A stretch of DNA of 64,000 bases from Burkholderiales bacterium. Lineage in GTDB: Bacteria; Pseudomonadota; Gammaproteobacteria; Burkholderiales; SG8-39. Made by a program: the position numbers and the translations under genes. Positions 18,341 through 27,426 of the stretch are shown piece by piece (position 1 is the stretch's first letter; each line of letters begins with the position of its first letter). The DNA lies in contig JADLAV010000046.1 of NCBI GenBank assembly GCA_020848075.1, positions 1-64,000 of the forward strand. Direction: 5' to 3'. A model generated the notes under the pieces. It saw only the letters and a program-made list of their open reading frames with translations, made no database searches and had not been told where the DNA came from.

Positions 18341-18718
18341 TCAGGCTTTGCGCTTCAGCCGCTCGACTTCGGCGTGGAAGACCGGGGTCAGTTCGGCGAT
18401 CAGGGTTTCGATGTCGCGCACTTGACGCTGAACCGTCAGCACCGCGATGCCTTGAGGTAGGACGTCGTAGACCACGAAGTGCTGCCGCGCCGGAACCATC
18501 AGGAACGGAGCCGAGCGGTACTGCCGCATGCGGCCTTTTTCTGGGTTGGCAGCCGCGTTGCCCATGGCCACGTACAGATCGGCAAGGTACTGGTCGGCAA
18601 CATCCTCGCTCCATTCGCGGCGTGAGCGTGCGTAGATACGGCGCAAATCCAGCGCCGCATTCCGAGTCAGGAAGAACGTTGCTGCGGGCGATGGGGCGTC
18701 ATTGCCAACCATCGGCAT
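18341..18718 (-). CDS. RelE/ParE-family toxin
   Basis: A 125-residue toxin of the ParE/RelE superfamily. The order LTRNAALDLRRIYARSRREWSED, YLADLYVAMGNAAANP, MRQYRSAPFLMVPARQHFVVYDVLPQGIAVLTVQRQVRD matches the ParE plan: two helices, then a beta-sheet ending in a conserved basic strand. The start at 18718 overlaps the antitoxin gene by 20 bp; an ATG at 18712 is an alternative. ParE members poison gyrase and RelE members cut mRNA; I cannot tell which applies. It is part of the tRNA-Phe island and probably helps to maintain it. Confidence 0.8.
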   Translation of the reverse strand: MPMVGNDAPSPAATFFLTRNAALDLRRIYARSRREWSEDVADQYLADLYVAMGNAAANPEKGRMRQYRSAPFLMVPARQHFVVYDVLPQGIAVLTVQRQVRDIETLIAELTPVFHAEVERLKRKA

Positions 18719-18968
18719 CCTTGCGTTCGAGCATCGCCATGTCGGCCTTGAAGTCGCCGCTGGACGCAAAGACGCGGCCCGCAGCCAGGTCGCGGTAACC
18801 GGTGAGGATGGCGTCCTGCACAAACTGGCCATCGCGCCGCTCCATGTCGCGGCGGATCAGGTCGCGGACGTATTCGCTGGGCGTTTCGTAAAGACCTGTC
18901 TCGCCGACCATTCGATCCACGAATTCGGCCAAGGGTTGGGACAGGCGGGCGTTGATGCGTTCGGACAT
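18699..18968 (-). CDS. ParD-like antitoxin
   Basis: An 89-residue antitoxin. The N-terminus MSERINARLSQPLAEFVDRMV and the segment YETPSEYVRDLIRRDMERR form a ribbon-helix-helix DNA-binding domain as in ParD/CopG antitoxins. The C-terminal tail (SGDFKADMAMLERKDADGWQ) should wrap the toxin. A strong ribosome site (GGAGG, 5 nt spacing) precedes the ATG. It is the first gene of the pair, and a direct repeat upstream (19000-19028) is a likely autoregulatory operator. Confidence 0.82.
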   Translation of the reverse strand: MSERINARLSQPLAEFVDRMVGETGLYETPSEYVRDLIRRDMERRDGQFVQDAILTGYRDLAAGRVFASSGDFKADMAMLERKDADGWQ

Positions 18969-18999
18969 GGGAGCCTCCAGGTTCGACCAGATAAGAGTA

Positions 19000-19028
19000 T
19001 TGTCGCACCGATGGATGAATTTGTCGCA
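19000..19028 (-). promoter_or_regulatory. Direct repeat upstream of the antitoxin gene
   Basis: TTGTCGCA occurs at 19000-19007 and 19021-19028, a pitch of 21 bp or two helical turns, 32-60 bp upstream of the antitoxin ATG. Ribbon-helix-helix antitoxins bind repeated sites on one helix face, so this is a plausible autoregulation site. The assignment is inferred from position and spacing only. Confidence 0.4.
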
Positions 19029-19232
19029 ATTATTGCCCTCTGTGGCGTCAGATGGCTGTACTGATTCCTGATTTCGCTCAGTTCGCCGAAAGGCATCACG
19101 TGCAACTCATTGCCGCAGCACTGATTTCGCGGATATCGCTGATTTCGTGCTGCACGTTGATGCGATGCCCCATCGCCCGATAGCTACGCTGGCGTTTGTC
19201 CCACATCCGCAGCAGGGCTGGTTTTCATTGAG

Positions 19233-21360
19233 CTACACGATGCGTCGGCAGCCGGTCAAATCCGCCAGGAACTCCGAAGCCGGGGCCACGCCGGAAACGT
19301 GCAGAAACTCGCGCGCTCGGGTGCAGGCCACGTAGAGCAGATGGCGTTCGGTCGCGTACACCTCGTCCAGATCGCTCTCGTCGCTCGCGCTCTCGATGCG
19401 TGATTGCAGCGGGATCACCTCGTCGTCGCAGGCCATCACGGCGACGGCGCGGAACTCCAGCCCCTTGGCGAAGTGCATGGTGGCGACGGACGCCTTGCCG
19501 ATTACCGATTACACCTTCTCATCCAAGATCACGAAGGGAAGCCCCGCTTGTTGCAGGGCTTGCCGGGCGCGATCCAGTTCGGCTTCGCTGCGCACGAACA
19601 CCCCGATCTCGTGCGCAGCCAATCCGCCATCGACCTGCGCTTTGATCCAGTCGCCCACGGCCTTGGTCTCGGCCTCTGGCGTCTTGAGCTCATTCACAGT
19701 CGGCGCGGGGCCGTTGAACACCGACACCGTACCCTTGCGGGATTCGGTATTGCCGTCCACGTCGGCGATCTCCTCGCCCAGCAGCCGGTCGGCCTGCGCG
19801 GATCTGGTGCGAGGTGCGGTAGTTCACCGTCAGGGTGCGTGAACGGCCGCGCACGTCCGCGCCGAGGGACTTCCACGAAAACGCCATCTGGAAAATCCGC
19901 TGCCCCAGGTCGCCCGCGAAGAACAGCGCGTTCGGACGCGCGCCGCCCACGGCGGCCAGAAACTTCAACTGCGCCACCGTCACGTCCTGCGCCTCGTCCA
20001 GCACCACATGCTCGAATGGTGGATGCTTGCGCTTGGCCATTTCGCCCGCCAGCCGCGTGAACACGCCCGCCATCGACATCAATCCTTCGGCTTGCAGTTC
20101 CTGCCGAATCGCGTCGAACACCGACCACAGCGATTGCCGCTGCGCGTCCGACAAGCGGGTCTTGCGACCCAGCCGCTTCACGTCGCGGTAGTCCTCCCAG
20201 GTCTGCAATTGCCATGCGTCCACGACCTGCTGCCACTCGCCGAACAAAAAAGCCTCGTTAAAACGCGAGCCGGATACCTTCGCCGCGTGCCTGGCCAGCC
20301 GGGCCCGCACGTCGCTTGCCGTAGCGAGTCGAACCTTGCCGAAACTGACCTCATGGAGCCGCAGGCCGATGGCATCCATTGCGGCAACCTCGATGCGTTC
20401 ACCCAAGCGCGGCTCCGAACTGATCAGCAGCCGCAGCTTGCTGCGCAGCGCCGTCGCCAAGCCTTCCGAGAACGTCGTCAGCAGCACCCGTGCATCCGGA
20501 TTCACGCGCGCCAGGTGCGCGGCACGGTGCAAGGCGACCATGGTCTTGCCCGTGCCCGCCGAGCCGGACACGCGCGCCGGGCCGTTGGTGTCGCGCTCGA
20601 CGAACTGGCGCTGATCGGGATGCAGGAAGGTGATCCACTTCTCCCACGGGAAGTCGAAGGCTCGTTCCAGTTCCTCCACGTTCGCCACCACGCGGAAGCG
20701 GCGCAAAGCATCGGGGTGCTCGAACGGGTCGGCATCGGGCTGCACCACCGGCGCGACCTTGGGCGTGCCACCGGTCGCCAGCTCCAGCAAGGCCTCGCTG
20801 GCCTCGGCGGGAAGATGATCCACCAGATCGAGCAGCGAATCCTCATCCGCCTTGCGCACCTCGTCCAGCCATTCCAGCGGCACGCCGAAGCCCAGCAGCA
20901 GTTGTTCCGGCGTCTGCGCGAACAGCGGGGGCTTGGGCGCACGCACGGACGCGGGCGCTTGAACCGGCGGGACGAGTTCCTCCACGTACCTGGGCACGCG
21001 GATTTCCTCCACGCGCTCGCGCACTTCCACGAACTGCGCCGCGCCCGTGGTGGGATGAACCTCCAGCTTGCGCCGCTCGGCCCACGCATAGGCCTTGTCG
21101 TGGTGATCGACAAAACAGAGCAGCAGGCTGCTGGCCGACTTGTGGACGATGACGCGGATGTCCGACCCCACCCGCACCGACCAGAAGCGCGGATCTTTGG
21201 CGCGGTCGCGCTTGTGCAGGCTCATGCCCGGGTTGGCCGGATTCATCTGCAGGTCGAAGGCCGTGGTCTTGACCTGCTTTTGTTCCTCGCCGGTCAGCCG
21301 TGCGAGGGAATCGGTGAAGGTATCGGCAAGGTGGTGGAACGACTTGCGCGCTCGCCCGAC
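19233..21360 (-). pseudogene. Broken UvrD-family helicase with N-terminal RelE-like domain
   Basis: Read 5' to 3' on the minus strand, the remains start near 21360 without a start codon. First comes a RelE-like domain (FHHLADTFTDSLARL, FWSVRVGSDIRVIVH, LLLCFVDHHDKAYAWAERR). Then comes an SF1 helicase with Walker A SGSAGTGKTMVAL, Walker B VVLDEAQDVT, FFAGDLGQRIFQMAFSW and LTVNYRTSHQIR. After TSHQIR, near 19800, the frame shifts (two bases appear missing) into ADRLLGEEIADV. In the new frame a TAA at 19509-19511 interrupts DEKV and GKASVATMH. Motifs V and VI (AKGLEFRAVAVMACDDEVIP, ERHLLYVACTRARE) follow. It therefore has three lesions: lost 5' end, frameshift and nonsense. It may once have been a defence or repair gene. 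Confidence 0.82.
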
Positions 21361-21441
21361 GCGGTGCTGGAGAAGGTGATGCGCCGCCCTTGGCCCAACG
21401 GCTGGGTCGAGCAGATGCGACTGTTCGCGCCGCCTGCTTGA
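21346..21441 (+). pseudogene. 3' remnant of an unidentified plus-strand gene
   Basis: The plus strand encodes a natural-looking end, SPDAVLEKVMRRPWPNGW then VEQMRLFAPPA and a TGA at 21439, followed after 13 bp by a hairpin with a T-run. Upstream, the frame runs antisense into the helicase, so the body of this gene is gone. The break coincides with the missing helicase start. I do not recognise the family. A chance open frame is possible, but the following terminator argues against it. Confidence 0.4.
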
Positions 21442-21454
21442 CCGCGTCGCGCCC

Positions 21455-21486
21455 AGCACCAGCAACCGCCTCCGGGTGCTTTTTTT
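21455..21486 (+). terminator. Rho-independent terminator
   Basis: AGCACC (21455-21460) pairs with GGTGCT (21475-21480) and a run of seven T follows in the plus direction. It lies just after the plus-strand gene remnant ending at 21441. The stem is short (6 bp), so strength is uncertain. Confidence 0.5.
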
Positions 21487-21578
21487 GTGACGCGATGCGC
21501 TCACCATCATCGATAGCACGTCGGTGTCGCCGCGAGAACGAGTCAGTCGCTGCGGCCCAATGCGGTGCAAGCTCAGGA

Positions 21579-22451
21579 TCAGCCGCCACAGCAGGACTTG
21601 GGCTTGACCGCCTCGATCGTGGCGGAGACGACAAAGTCGGTGACGTTCTGCCCCGGTGCCCAGTCCTTGATGAATTCCTTGGACTCGTCCTTGGGCTGGA
21701 TACAAATCTGCTCGAAGCCGGCGCCGCGCATCATCTCTTGCAGATCCTTGATGAGCGATGCGTTGCCCATGCACCCGGCGATGAGCCCTGCATCGCGGCG
21801 CATTTCTTCTGGCAGTTCAGCGGTGGCAACCACGTCGGAGATGGCCAGCCGCCCACCGGCCTTGAGCACGCGAAACGCTTCACGAAAGACCTGCGGCTTG
21901 TTGGGCGAGAGGTTGATGACGCAGTTGGAAATCACCACATCGGCCACGCCGTCCGCGACGGGCAGATGCTCGATTTCACCCAGCCTGAACTCCACGTTTT
22001 CATACCGCCCCTTGGCCGCATTGGCGCGCGCTTTGGACACCATGTCTGGCGTCATGTCCACGCCAATGACGCGCCCGCTGCTGCCCACCTCGTGAACCGC
22101 AAGGAAGCAGTCGAAACCGCCTCCAGCGCCCAGATCGACGACCGTTTCACCGGGCTTGAGCGCAGCAATGGCTTTGGGGTTGCCACAGCCCAGGCCCATA
22201 TCTGCACCTGCGGGAACTGCGGCCAAGTCGGCCTGGCTGTAGCCGAGGCGGGTGGAGATGAGCGTGTTGATCGCGCTATCGTCGCTCGTGCCACAACAGC
22301 TAGTGGCGCAGCCGCTGCTTTTGCCGTCATTACTGGCCTGGGCGACTTGGGCGTAGGCCTCACGCACCTGTTGACGATGCGCATCGTTCTGTGTGGACGC
22401 TGCCCCGGCAGACGCTGTCGAGGCGATGCAGCAGGAATTCGGCTGGCTCAT
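21579..22451 (-). CDS. arsM: Arsenite methyltransferase
   Basis: A 290-residue SAM-dependent methyltransferase that converts As(III) to methylated forms in the cytoplasm. SAM-binding motif I is VVDLGAGGGFDCFLA. Conserved cysteines typical of ArsM occur in SCCGTSDDS, GLGCGNPKA, ISNCVINLSPNK and AGCMGNAS. The protein starts MSQPNSCC and ends PKSCCGG, with extra Cys pairs likely to bind arsenic. I chose the ATG at 22451 because AAGGAG lies 8 nt upstream. It is the last gene of the ars operon, 44 bp after arsC. Confidence 0.9.
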   Translation of the reverse strand: MSQPNSCCIASTASAGAASTQNDAHRQQVREAYAQVAQASNDGKSSGCATSCCGTSDDSAINTLISTRLGYSQADLAAVPAGADMGLGCGNPKAIAALKPGETVVDLGAGGGFDCFLAVHEVGSSGRVIGVDMTPDMVSKARANAAKGRYENVEFRLGEIEHLPVADGVADVVISNCVINLSPNKPQVFREAFRVLKAGGRLAISDVVATAELPEEMRRDAGLIAGCMGNASLIKDLQEMMRGAGFEQICIQPKDESKEFIKDWAPGQNVTDFVVSATIEAVKPKSCCGG

Positions 22452-22495
22452 GGATACACTCCTTGGGTTCGAGATTTCGACAAACGACGCAAAAT

Positions 22496-22914
22496 TCAGA
22501 CACGCCGGGCTTGGGCATCCACCACCGTCTCGCCGTCTTCCTTGCTGAACGCGCCGCGCTGCGGCTTCGGCAGGATGTCCAGCACCACCTCCGAAGGTCG
22601 GCACAAGCGCGTGCCCAGCGGCGTGACCACAATGGGGCGGTTGATGAGGATGGGGTGCTGGAGCATGAAGTCAATCAACTGCGCATCGCTCCACTTCAGA
22701 TCATCCAGACCGAGCACCGCATAAGGAGTGCCCTTCTCGCGCAGCAGCGCACGAACTGGCACGCCCATCGCGGCGATCAACGCTTTTAGCGTCTCGCGGT
22801 CGGGCGGCGTCTTCAGGTACTCGATGACAGTGGGGTCTTCGTCACTGTTGCGGATCATGGCGAGCACGTTGCGCGACGTGCCGCAGGCGGGGTTGTGGTA
22901 GATGGTGATGGGTC

Positions 22915-22918
<4 letters not shown>
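22496..22918 (-). CDS. arsC: Glutaredoxin-dependent arsenate reductase
   Basis: A 140-residue ArsC of the glutaredoxin/thioredoxin-fold class. The N-terminus [22 protein letters not shown] holds the catalytic Cys (residue 12) in HNPx[40 protein letters not shown] and [12 protein letters not shown] are all classic ArsC segments, with the arsenate-binding arginines. It reduces As(V) to As(III) for Acr3 export or ArsM methylation. Its ATG overlaps the acr3 stop (ATGA). Confidence 0.95.
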
Positions 22919-24044
<1,126 letters not shown>

Positions 24045-24048
<4 letters not shown>

Positions 24049-24422
24049 TGCTTGAAATTCTTTTTCGTTGAGGGCTGCTGGGGTAGCGCCGCGTTAGAGC
24101 AACAAGGTGAGGCGCGCATGCCTTCGCACTGCTCGGGGTGGCCTGAGCAGCACTCCTCAGTCAGGTAGGCGATCAAATCCAGCATCAGCGGAATGTTGGC
24201 TCGGTAACGCTGGAAGCGCCCTTCTGCCTCGACCGTGAGCATGCGTGCCTGTGTCAGTGCCTTCAAGTGGAACGACAGATTGGTCGGCGGCACATCGAGC
24301 GTTGAAGCGATCTCGCCCGCGACCATGCCTTCTGTGCCCTTGCGCACCAAGAGCCGGTACACATCCAGCCGTAGGCCGGATGACAGCGGTTCAAAAATCG
24401 TAGTGGCTGTGCTCTTTTTCAT
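24045..24422 (-). CDS. arsR: ArsR-family arsenic-responsive repressor
   Basis: A 125-residue winged-helix metalloregulator. The DNA-binding helix-turn-helix lies in [33 protein letters not shown]. The Cys for As(III) are probably in the C-terminal half ([13 protein letters not shown] and SPCCSNA) rather than in the DNA-binding helix, as in some non-classical ArsR proteins. It heads the operon and should repress it until arsenite binds. No clear ribosome site precedes the ATG: the operator-like inverted repeat begins 2 bp upstream, so the mRNA may be leaderless or start very close. Confidence 0.9.
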
Positions 24423-24423
24423 T

Positions 24424-24449
24424 ATTCAACTATGCAACACTAATTGAAA
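24424..24449 (-). promoter_or_regulatory. Likely ArsR operator
   Basis: An imperfect inverted repeat: ATTCAACTA (24424-24432) faces TAATTGAAA (24441-24449), 8 of 9 positions pairing. It abuts the arsR start. TTCAA-type inverted repeats are typical of ArsR boxes, and autoregulation is the rule in this family. Confidence 0.6.
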
Positions 24450-24691
24450 TAACGAAATGACGTTCTGTGTCATGACCAATCTCGGTCGCCACTGCTACAG
24501 GAGTCGCCAACCACAACCAACCGCTCGCAAACCCGCGCCAACAAAGGATGTAGTCTCAAGAACGCTCGCGAGACCTCCAGAGAAAACCGAGAACAGAGAG
24601 GCGTCAGTGAGGGTGGAAACGCAGGAGTTGGAGGGGGGGCGCTCGCGAGGCCATCGCCGGAACCCGCGCCAGCACTGGGGAAACAGGCGAA

Positions 24692-24721
24692 AAAAAACCA
24701 ACCGAGAATGGTTGGTTTTTT
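24692..24721 (-). terminator. Rho-independent terminator after tRNA-Phe
   Basis: AAAAAACCAACC and GGTTGGTTTTTT form a perfect 12-bp stem around the loop gagaat. It lies 7 bp beyond the encoded CCA of tRNA-Phe in the direction of transcription. It is symmetrical in A and T runs, so it could also stop plus-strand transcription. Confidence 0.85.
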
Positions 24722-24727
24722 GGTATT

Positions 24728-24803
<76 letters not shown>

Positions 24804-24896
24804 AGGAGGGGACGGATTCTAGCAGACCGATACGAGGGCCCCGGCTTCCGCCGGCCCTTGCCGCCGTGGTGCACAGCCGCCGCGCGCGCGTTCGCA

Positions 24897-26318
24897 TCAG
24901 GCGGCGCGGCCGGGCACGCGCACCACGTGGACGCTGCAATGCGCGTTCGCCGTGACCCCCGAGGCGACCGAGCGCCACCACGCCAACGCCTGCTGGGCCG
25001 GATGGGGGGCGCCGACCATGATGAGGTCCACATTGTTGCGCCGGGCGAACTCGAGGAGCGTCTTTTCGGGGCTCGCGGCCTCGACCACGTGCAGCGAGAG
25101 GCGTCGCGCCGGCAGGCGCAGCGGCTCGACCCAATGGCGCAGCCGCACGAGGTGGTCGAGGTAGATCCCCGAGGGGCTCGCTGCCTCGCTGGTTGCGCCT
25201 CCGCCCGGCCCGCCGGGAATCACCGACACGCAGATCAGCCGGAAATCCGGGGAGAGCGAGAGCGCCTGCGCCGTCGCGCGCTGCAACGCGGGCTGGCGCT
25301 CGTCCTCCGGATGAGTCGTGTCGATGGCGACCATGATGACGGGCGTCACCGCAACCTGCGCGTTGGGCGTCCGGCGAGGCGCCGCTCGCTCGTGACGCGA
25401 GCGCCACCAGCGCCGGACGTGCTCGAGGAAACCCGCCTGCCCAGACTTCTCGGCCCGGGCGGTCAAGCCGACCTGGTCGGGATTCCTGAGATCGAACGCG
25501 ACAAGGGCTGCCGACTGGTAGCGATCCTCCGCGCGCGGTTCCAGGCACCGTAGAATGATCTCCTGGAGCCAAGGGGGCACCCCGGGCGATCGGACGCGGG
25601 GCGGAACGGGATCGCGCCACAGGCGGTCACGCATCCCCGCCATCGTCGCCGGCACCCCGAAAGGAAGCTCTCCAGTCGCCATCTCGTAGAGCACTGCCCC
25701 GAGCGAGAAGATGTCGCTGCGCGGGTCGGACCTAGTGCCGAGCACCTGCTCGGGCGAGATGTACGGCGCCGATCCGGCGGCAAAGCGCTCCTCTTCGGCG
25801 AGCAGGTCGGGGAAGTGCGCGTGGTACGCGAGCCCGAAGTCGACGAGGGCGACCTCGCCGGTCGGCTTGAGGATCACGTTGTCGGGCTTGAGATCGAGAT
25901 GGATGGTGTCCCCGACATGCAGGCTGTGCAGGGCATCGGCGATGGCCGATCCGATGCGCGCCACCTCGGCGGTCGCGAGCGAACCGCGCGCGAGCGCGCG
26001 TTCCAGGCTCTCCCCCTCGATCCACTCCGTGACGAGGTATGGCGTCTTCGTGAGATCGCCCGCGGCCACGAAGCGCGGCACGTGCGGCCCGGAAAGCACC
26101 GGCAGGATCATCGTCTCGGTCTCGAAGCTGATGAGGCTCTCGCCGGACTCGCCAGACCCGAGGCGCGGCACCTTCATGATCATCGGGAAACCCGCGTCCG
26201 GTCCCGTCACCCGGAAAATGTGCCCCATCGCGCCCGTGTGGATGCGTTCCTCGAGACGGAATCCGTCGATTTCGGTGCCGACGGCGATACTGTCGTCCAT
26301 GACATGGCTCGGCGTCAT
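24897..26318 (-). CDS. Bifunctional Ser/Thr protein kinase / universal stress protein
   Basis: A 473-residue fusion. Residues about 18-290 are a Hanks-type kinase: the ATP-anchoring Lys is in MIMKV (K49), the catalytic loop is HLDLKPDN (140-147, Asp142), DFG is at 160-162 and SAPYISPEQVLG is the activation/P+1 segment. After a basic linker (RRWWRSRHERAAPRR), residues about 340-470 form a UspA domain (VIMVAIDTTHPEDE, LIMVGAPH, SVASGVTANAHCSVHVVRV). There is no transmembrane segment, so it is cytosolic. Its ATG overlaps the stop of the metallophosphoesterase gene (ATGA), suggesting a kinase-phosphatase unit. Stimulus and substrates are unknown. Confidence 0.9.
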   Translation of the reverse strand: MTPSHVMDDSIAVGTEIDGFRLEERIHTGAMGHIFRVTGPDAGFPMIMKVPRLGSGESGESLISFETETMILPVLSGPHVPRFVAAGDLTKTPYLVTEWIEGESLERALARGSLATAEVARIGSAIADALHSLHVGDTIHLDLKPDNVILKPTGEVALVDFGLAYHAHFPDLLAEEERFAAGSAPYISPEQVLGTRSDPRSDIFSLGAVLYEMATGELPFGVPATMAGMRDRLWRDPVPPRVRSPGVPPWLQEIILRCLEPRAEDRYQSAALVAFDLRNPDQVGLTARAEKSGQAGFLEHVRRWWRSRHERAAPRRTPNAQVAVTPVIMVAIDTTHPEDERQPALQRATAQALSLSPDFRLICVSVIPGGPGGGATSEAASPSGIYLDHLVRLRHWVEPLRLPARRLSLHVVEAASPEKTLLEFARRNNVDLIMVGAPHPAQQALAWWRSVASGVTANAHCSVHVVRVPGRAA

Positions 26319-27055
26319 ATACCGTTCTCAACGCGATATGCGATCGAGGCAGGCAGGCCCGCTTGCCGGATCTTCCTGGCCGCGGCGAGGTGATCGTAGG
26401 GAACCCGGTGGAACGTGATCTCGCTCCGCTCGCTGTCGAAGAGCGCGTAGGCCGCCGCAGGGTTGCGATCGCGCGGCTGGCCCACCGAGCCCACGAGCGC
26501 GAGCCAGCGACGGTGCCGGCGGACCGGAACCGCGCTGCCCCGCGTCGGCTGGAACACGGTTATTCTGTCCCTTGCACCCTCGAAGTAGAGTTCTTGTTCG
26601 TGCACGTGGCCCGAAAAAGTGTAAGCAGCCCCGGCGGCATCGATGCTGCGCTGCGCCGCGCTCGGGCTGTCGATGTACTCCCAGCGCTCCGGGGCCGCGG
26701 CCGAAGCGTGGACGAAGCACATATCTTCCTCCCGAACGCACAACGGCAGGGACGCGAGAAAGGACTTGGCATCGCCGGAGAGCGTCTCGCGGGTCCAGTC
26801 GGCGACAGCGCGCACCGCTTCGTTCATGTAGCTCGGGGTCTTGGCGACCGCTTCGTCGTGATTGCCCTTGACGGCGACAGCACCGCCGGCCGCGTAGCCC
26901 GCGACGGTCTCGATGACTTCCCGGGGCTCGGCGCCATAGCCGACCAGATCGCCGAGGAACGCGTAGCGGCCGGCCCCGCTCTCGCTCGCGTGCTTCAGGC
27001 ACGCGTTCAGCGCGCCGAAGTTGCCGTGAATGTCCGAAAGCAGAGCGATGATCAA
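26315..27055 (-). CDS. Metallophosphoesterase (YfcE/ApaH-like)
   Basis: A 246-residue cytosolic calcineurin-like phosphoesterase. Metal-binding motifs are in order: LLSDIHGN (residues 5-12), FLGDLVGYG, VKGNHDEAV, FVHAS, and SGHVHEQELYF. A glycine-rich LALVGSVGQPRDRNP near residue 190 is typical of this subgroup. It could be a phosphodiesterase or a protein phosphatase. Four-base overlap with the kinase-stress protein gene suggests that it opposes or tunes that kinase, which is an inference from coupling only. Confidence 0.85.
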   Translation of the reverse strand: MIIALLSDIHGNFGALNACLKHASESGAGRYAFLGDLVGYGAEPREVIETVAGYAAGGAVAVKGNHDEAVAKTPSYMNEAVRAVADWTRETLSGDAKSFLASLPLCVREEDMCFVHASAAAPERWEYIDSPSAAQRSIDAAGAAYTFSGHVHEQELYFEGARDRITVFQPTRGSAVPVRRHRRWLALVGSVGQPRDRNPAAAYALFDSERSEITFHRVPYDHLAAARKIRQAGLPASIAYRVENGI

Positions 27056-27201
27056 CTAGGAGAGCCGCATTTTCTCGCCGGGTCGATGAACACTATACTG
27101 CGGAACGCAGCCTTCGCACCGGCACGACCCCATGCAGCTGGACCCGATCGCGGGCATCGCCCGGGGCCGCCAACCCGGCCCCGCCCTACTGTGAGCTTCG
27201 C

Positions 27202-27399
27202 ATGAGCAACCGGAAGAGGACGAGTCAGCGCTTTGTGGCGCTGTGCATGCTCGGCGTGCTGCTGTTCAACTACCCGATCCTCGCGCTGTTCAACGTGCCT
27301 GGAACGCTCTTCGGTGTGCCGGTGCTGTACGCCTACATGTTCATCGCCTGGGGCGCGCTGATCGCCCTGACGGCGCTGGTGGTTCGCGCGGACGGCTAG
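27202..27399 (+). CDS. Small two-helix membrane protein upstream of the symporter-kinase
   Basis: 65 residues with a basic N-terminus (MSNRKRTSQR) and two hydrophobic segments, FVALCMLGVLLFNYPILALF and VLYAYMFIAWGALIALTALV. It lies 27 bp upstream of the symporter-type histidine kinase and points the same way. Small membrane proteins in this position often accompany SSS-family proteins and may be an accessory subunit. A possible -10 (TATACT, 27094-27099) lies about 100 bp upstream. Confidence 0.75.
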   Translation: MSNRKRTSQRFVALCMLGVLLFNYPILALFNVPGTLFGVPVLYAYMFIAWGALIALTALVVRADG

Positions 27400-27426
27400 G
27401 ATCCGGCGCGGGACAAGGGCGGCGCC

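Noticed and set aside
19233..19760. Two separate small genes (81 and 83 codons) at the helicase 3' end
   Set aside because: They lie in the same frame, separated by one stop, and carry helicase motifs V and VI; they are pieces of one broken gene.
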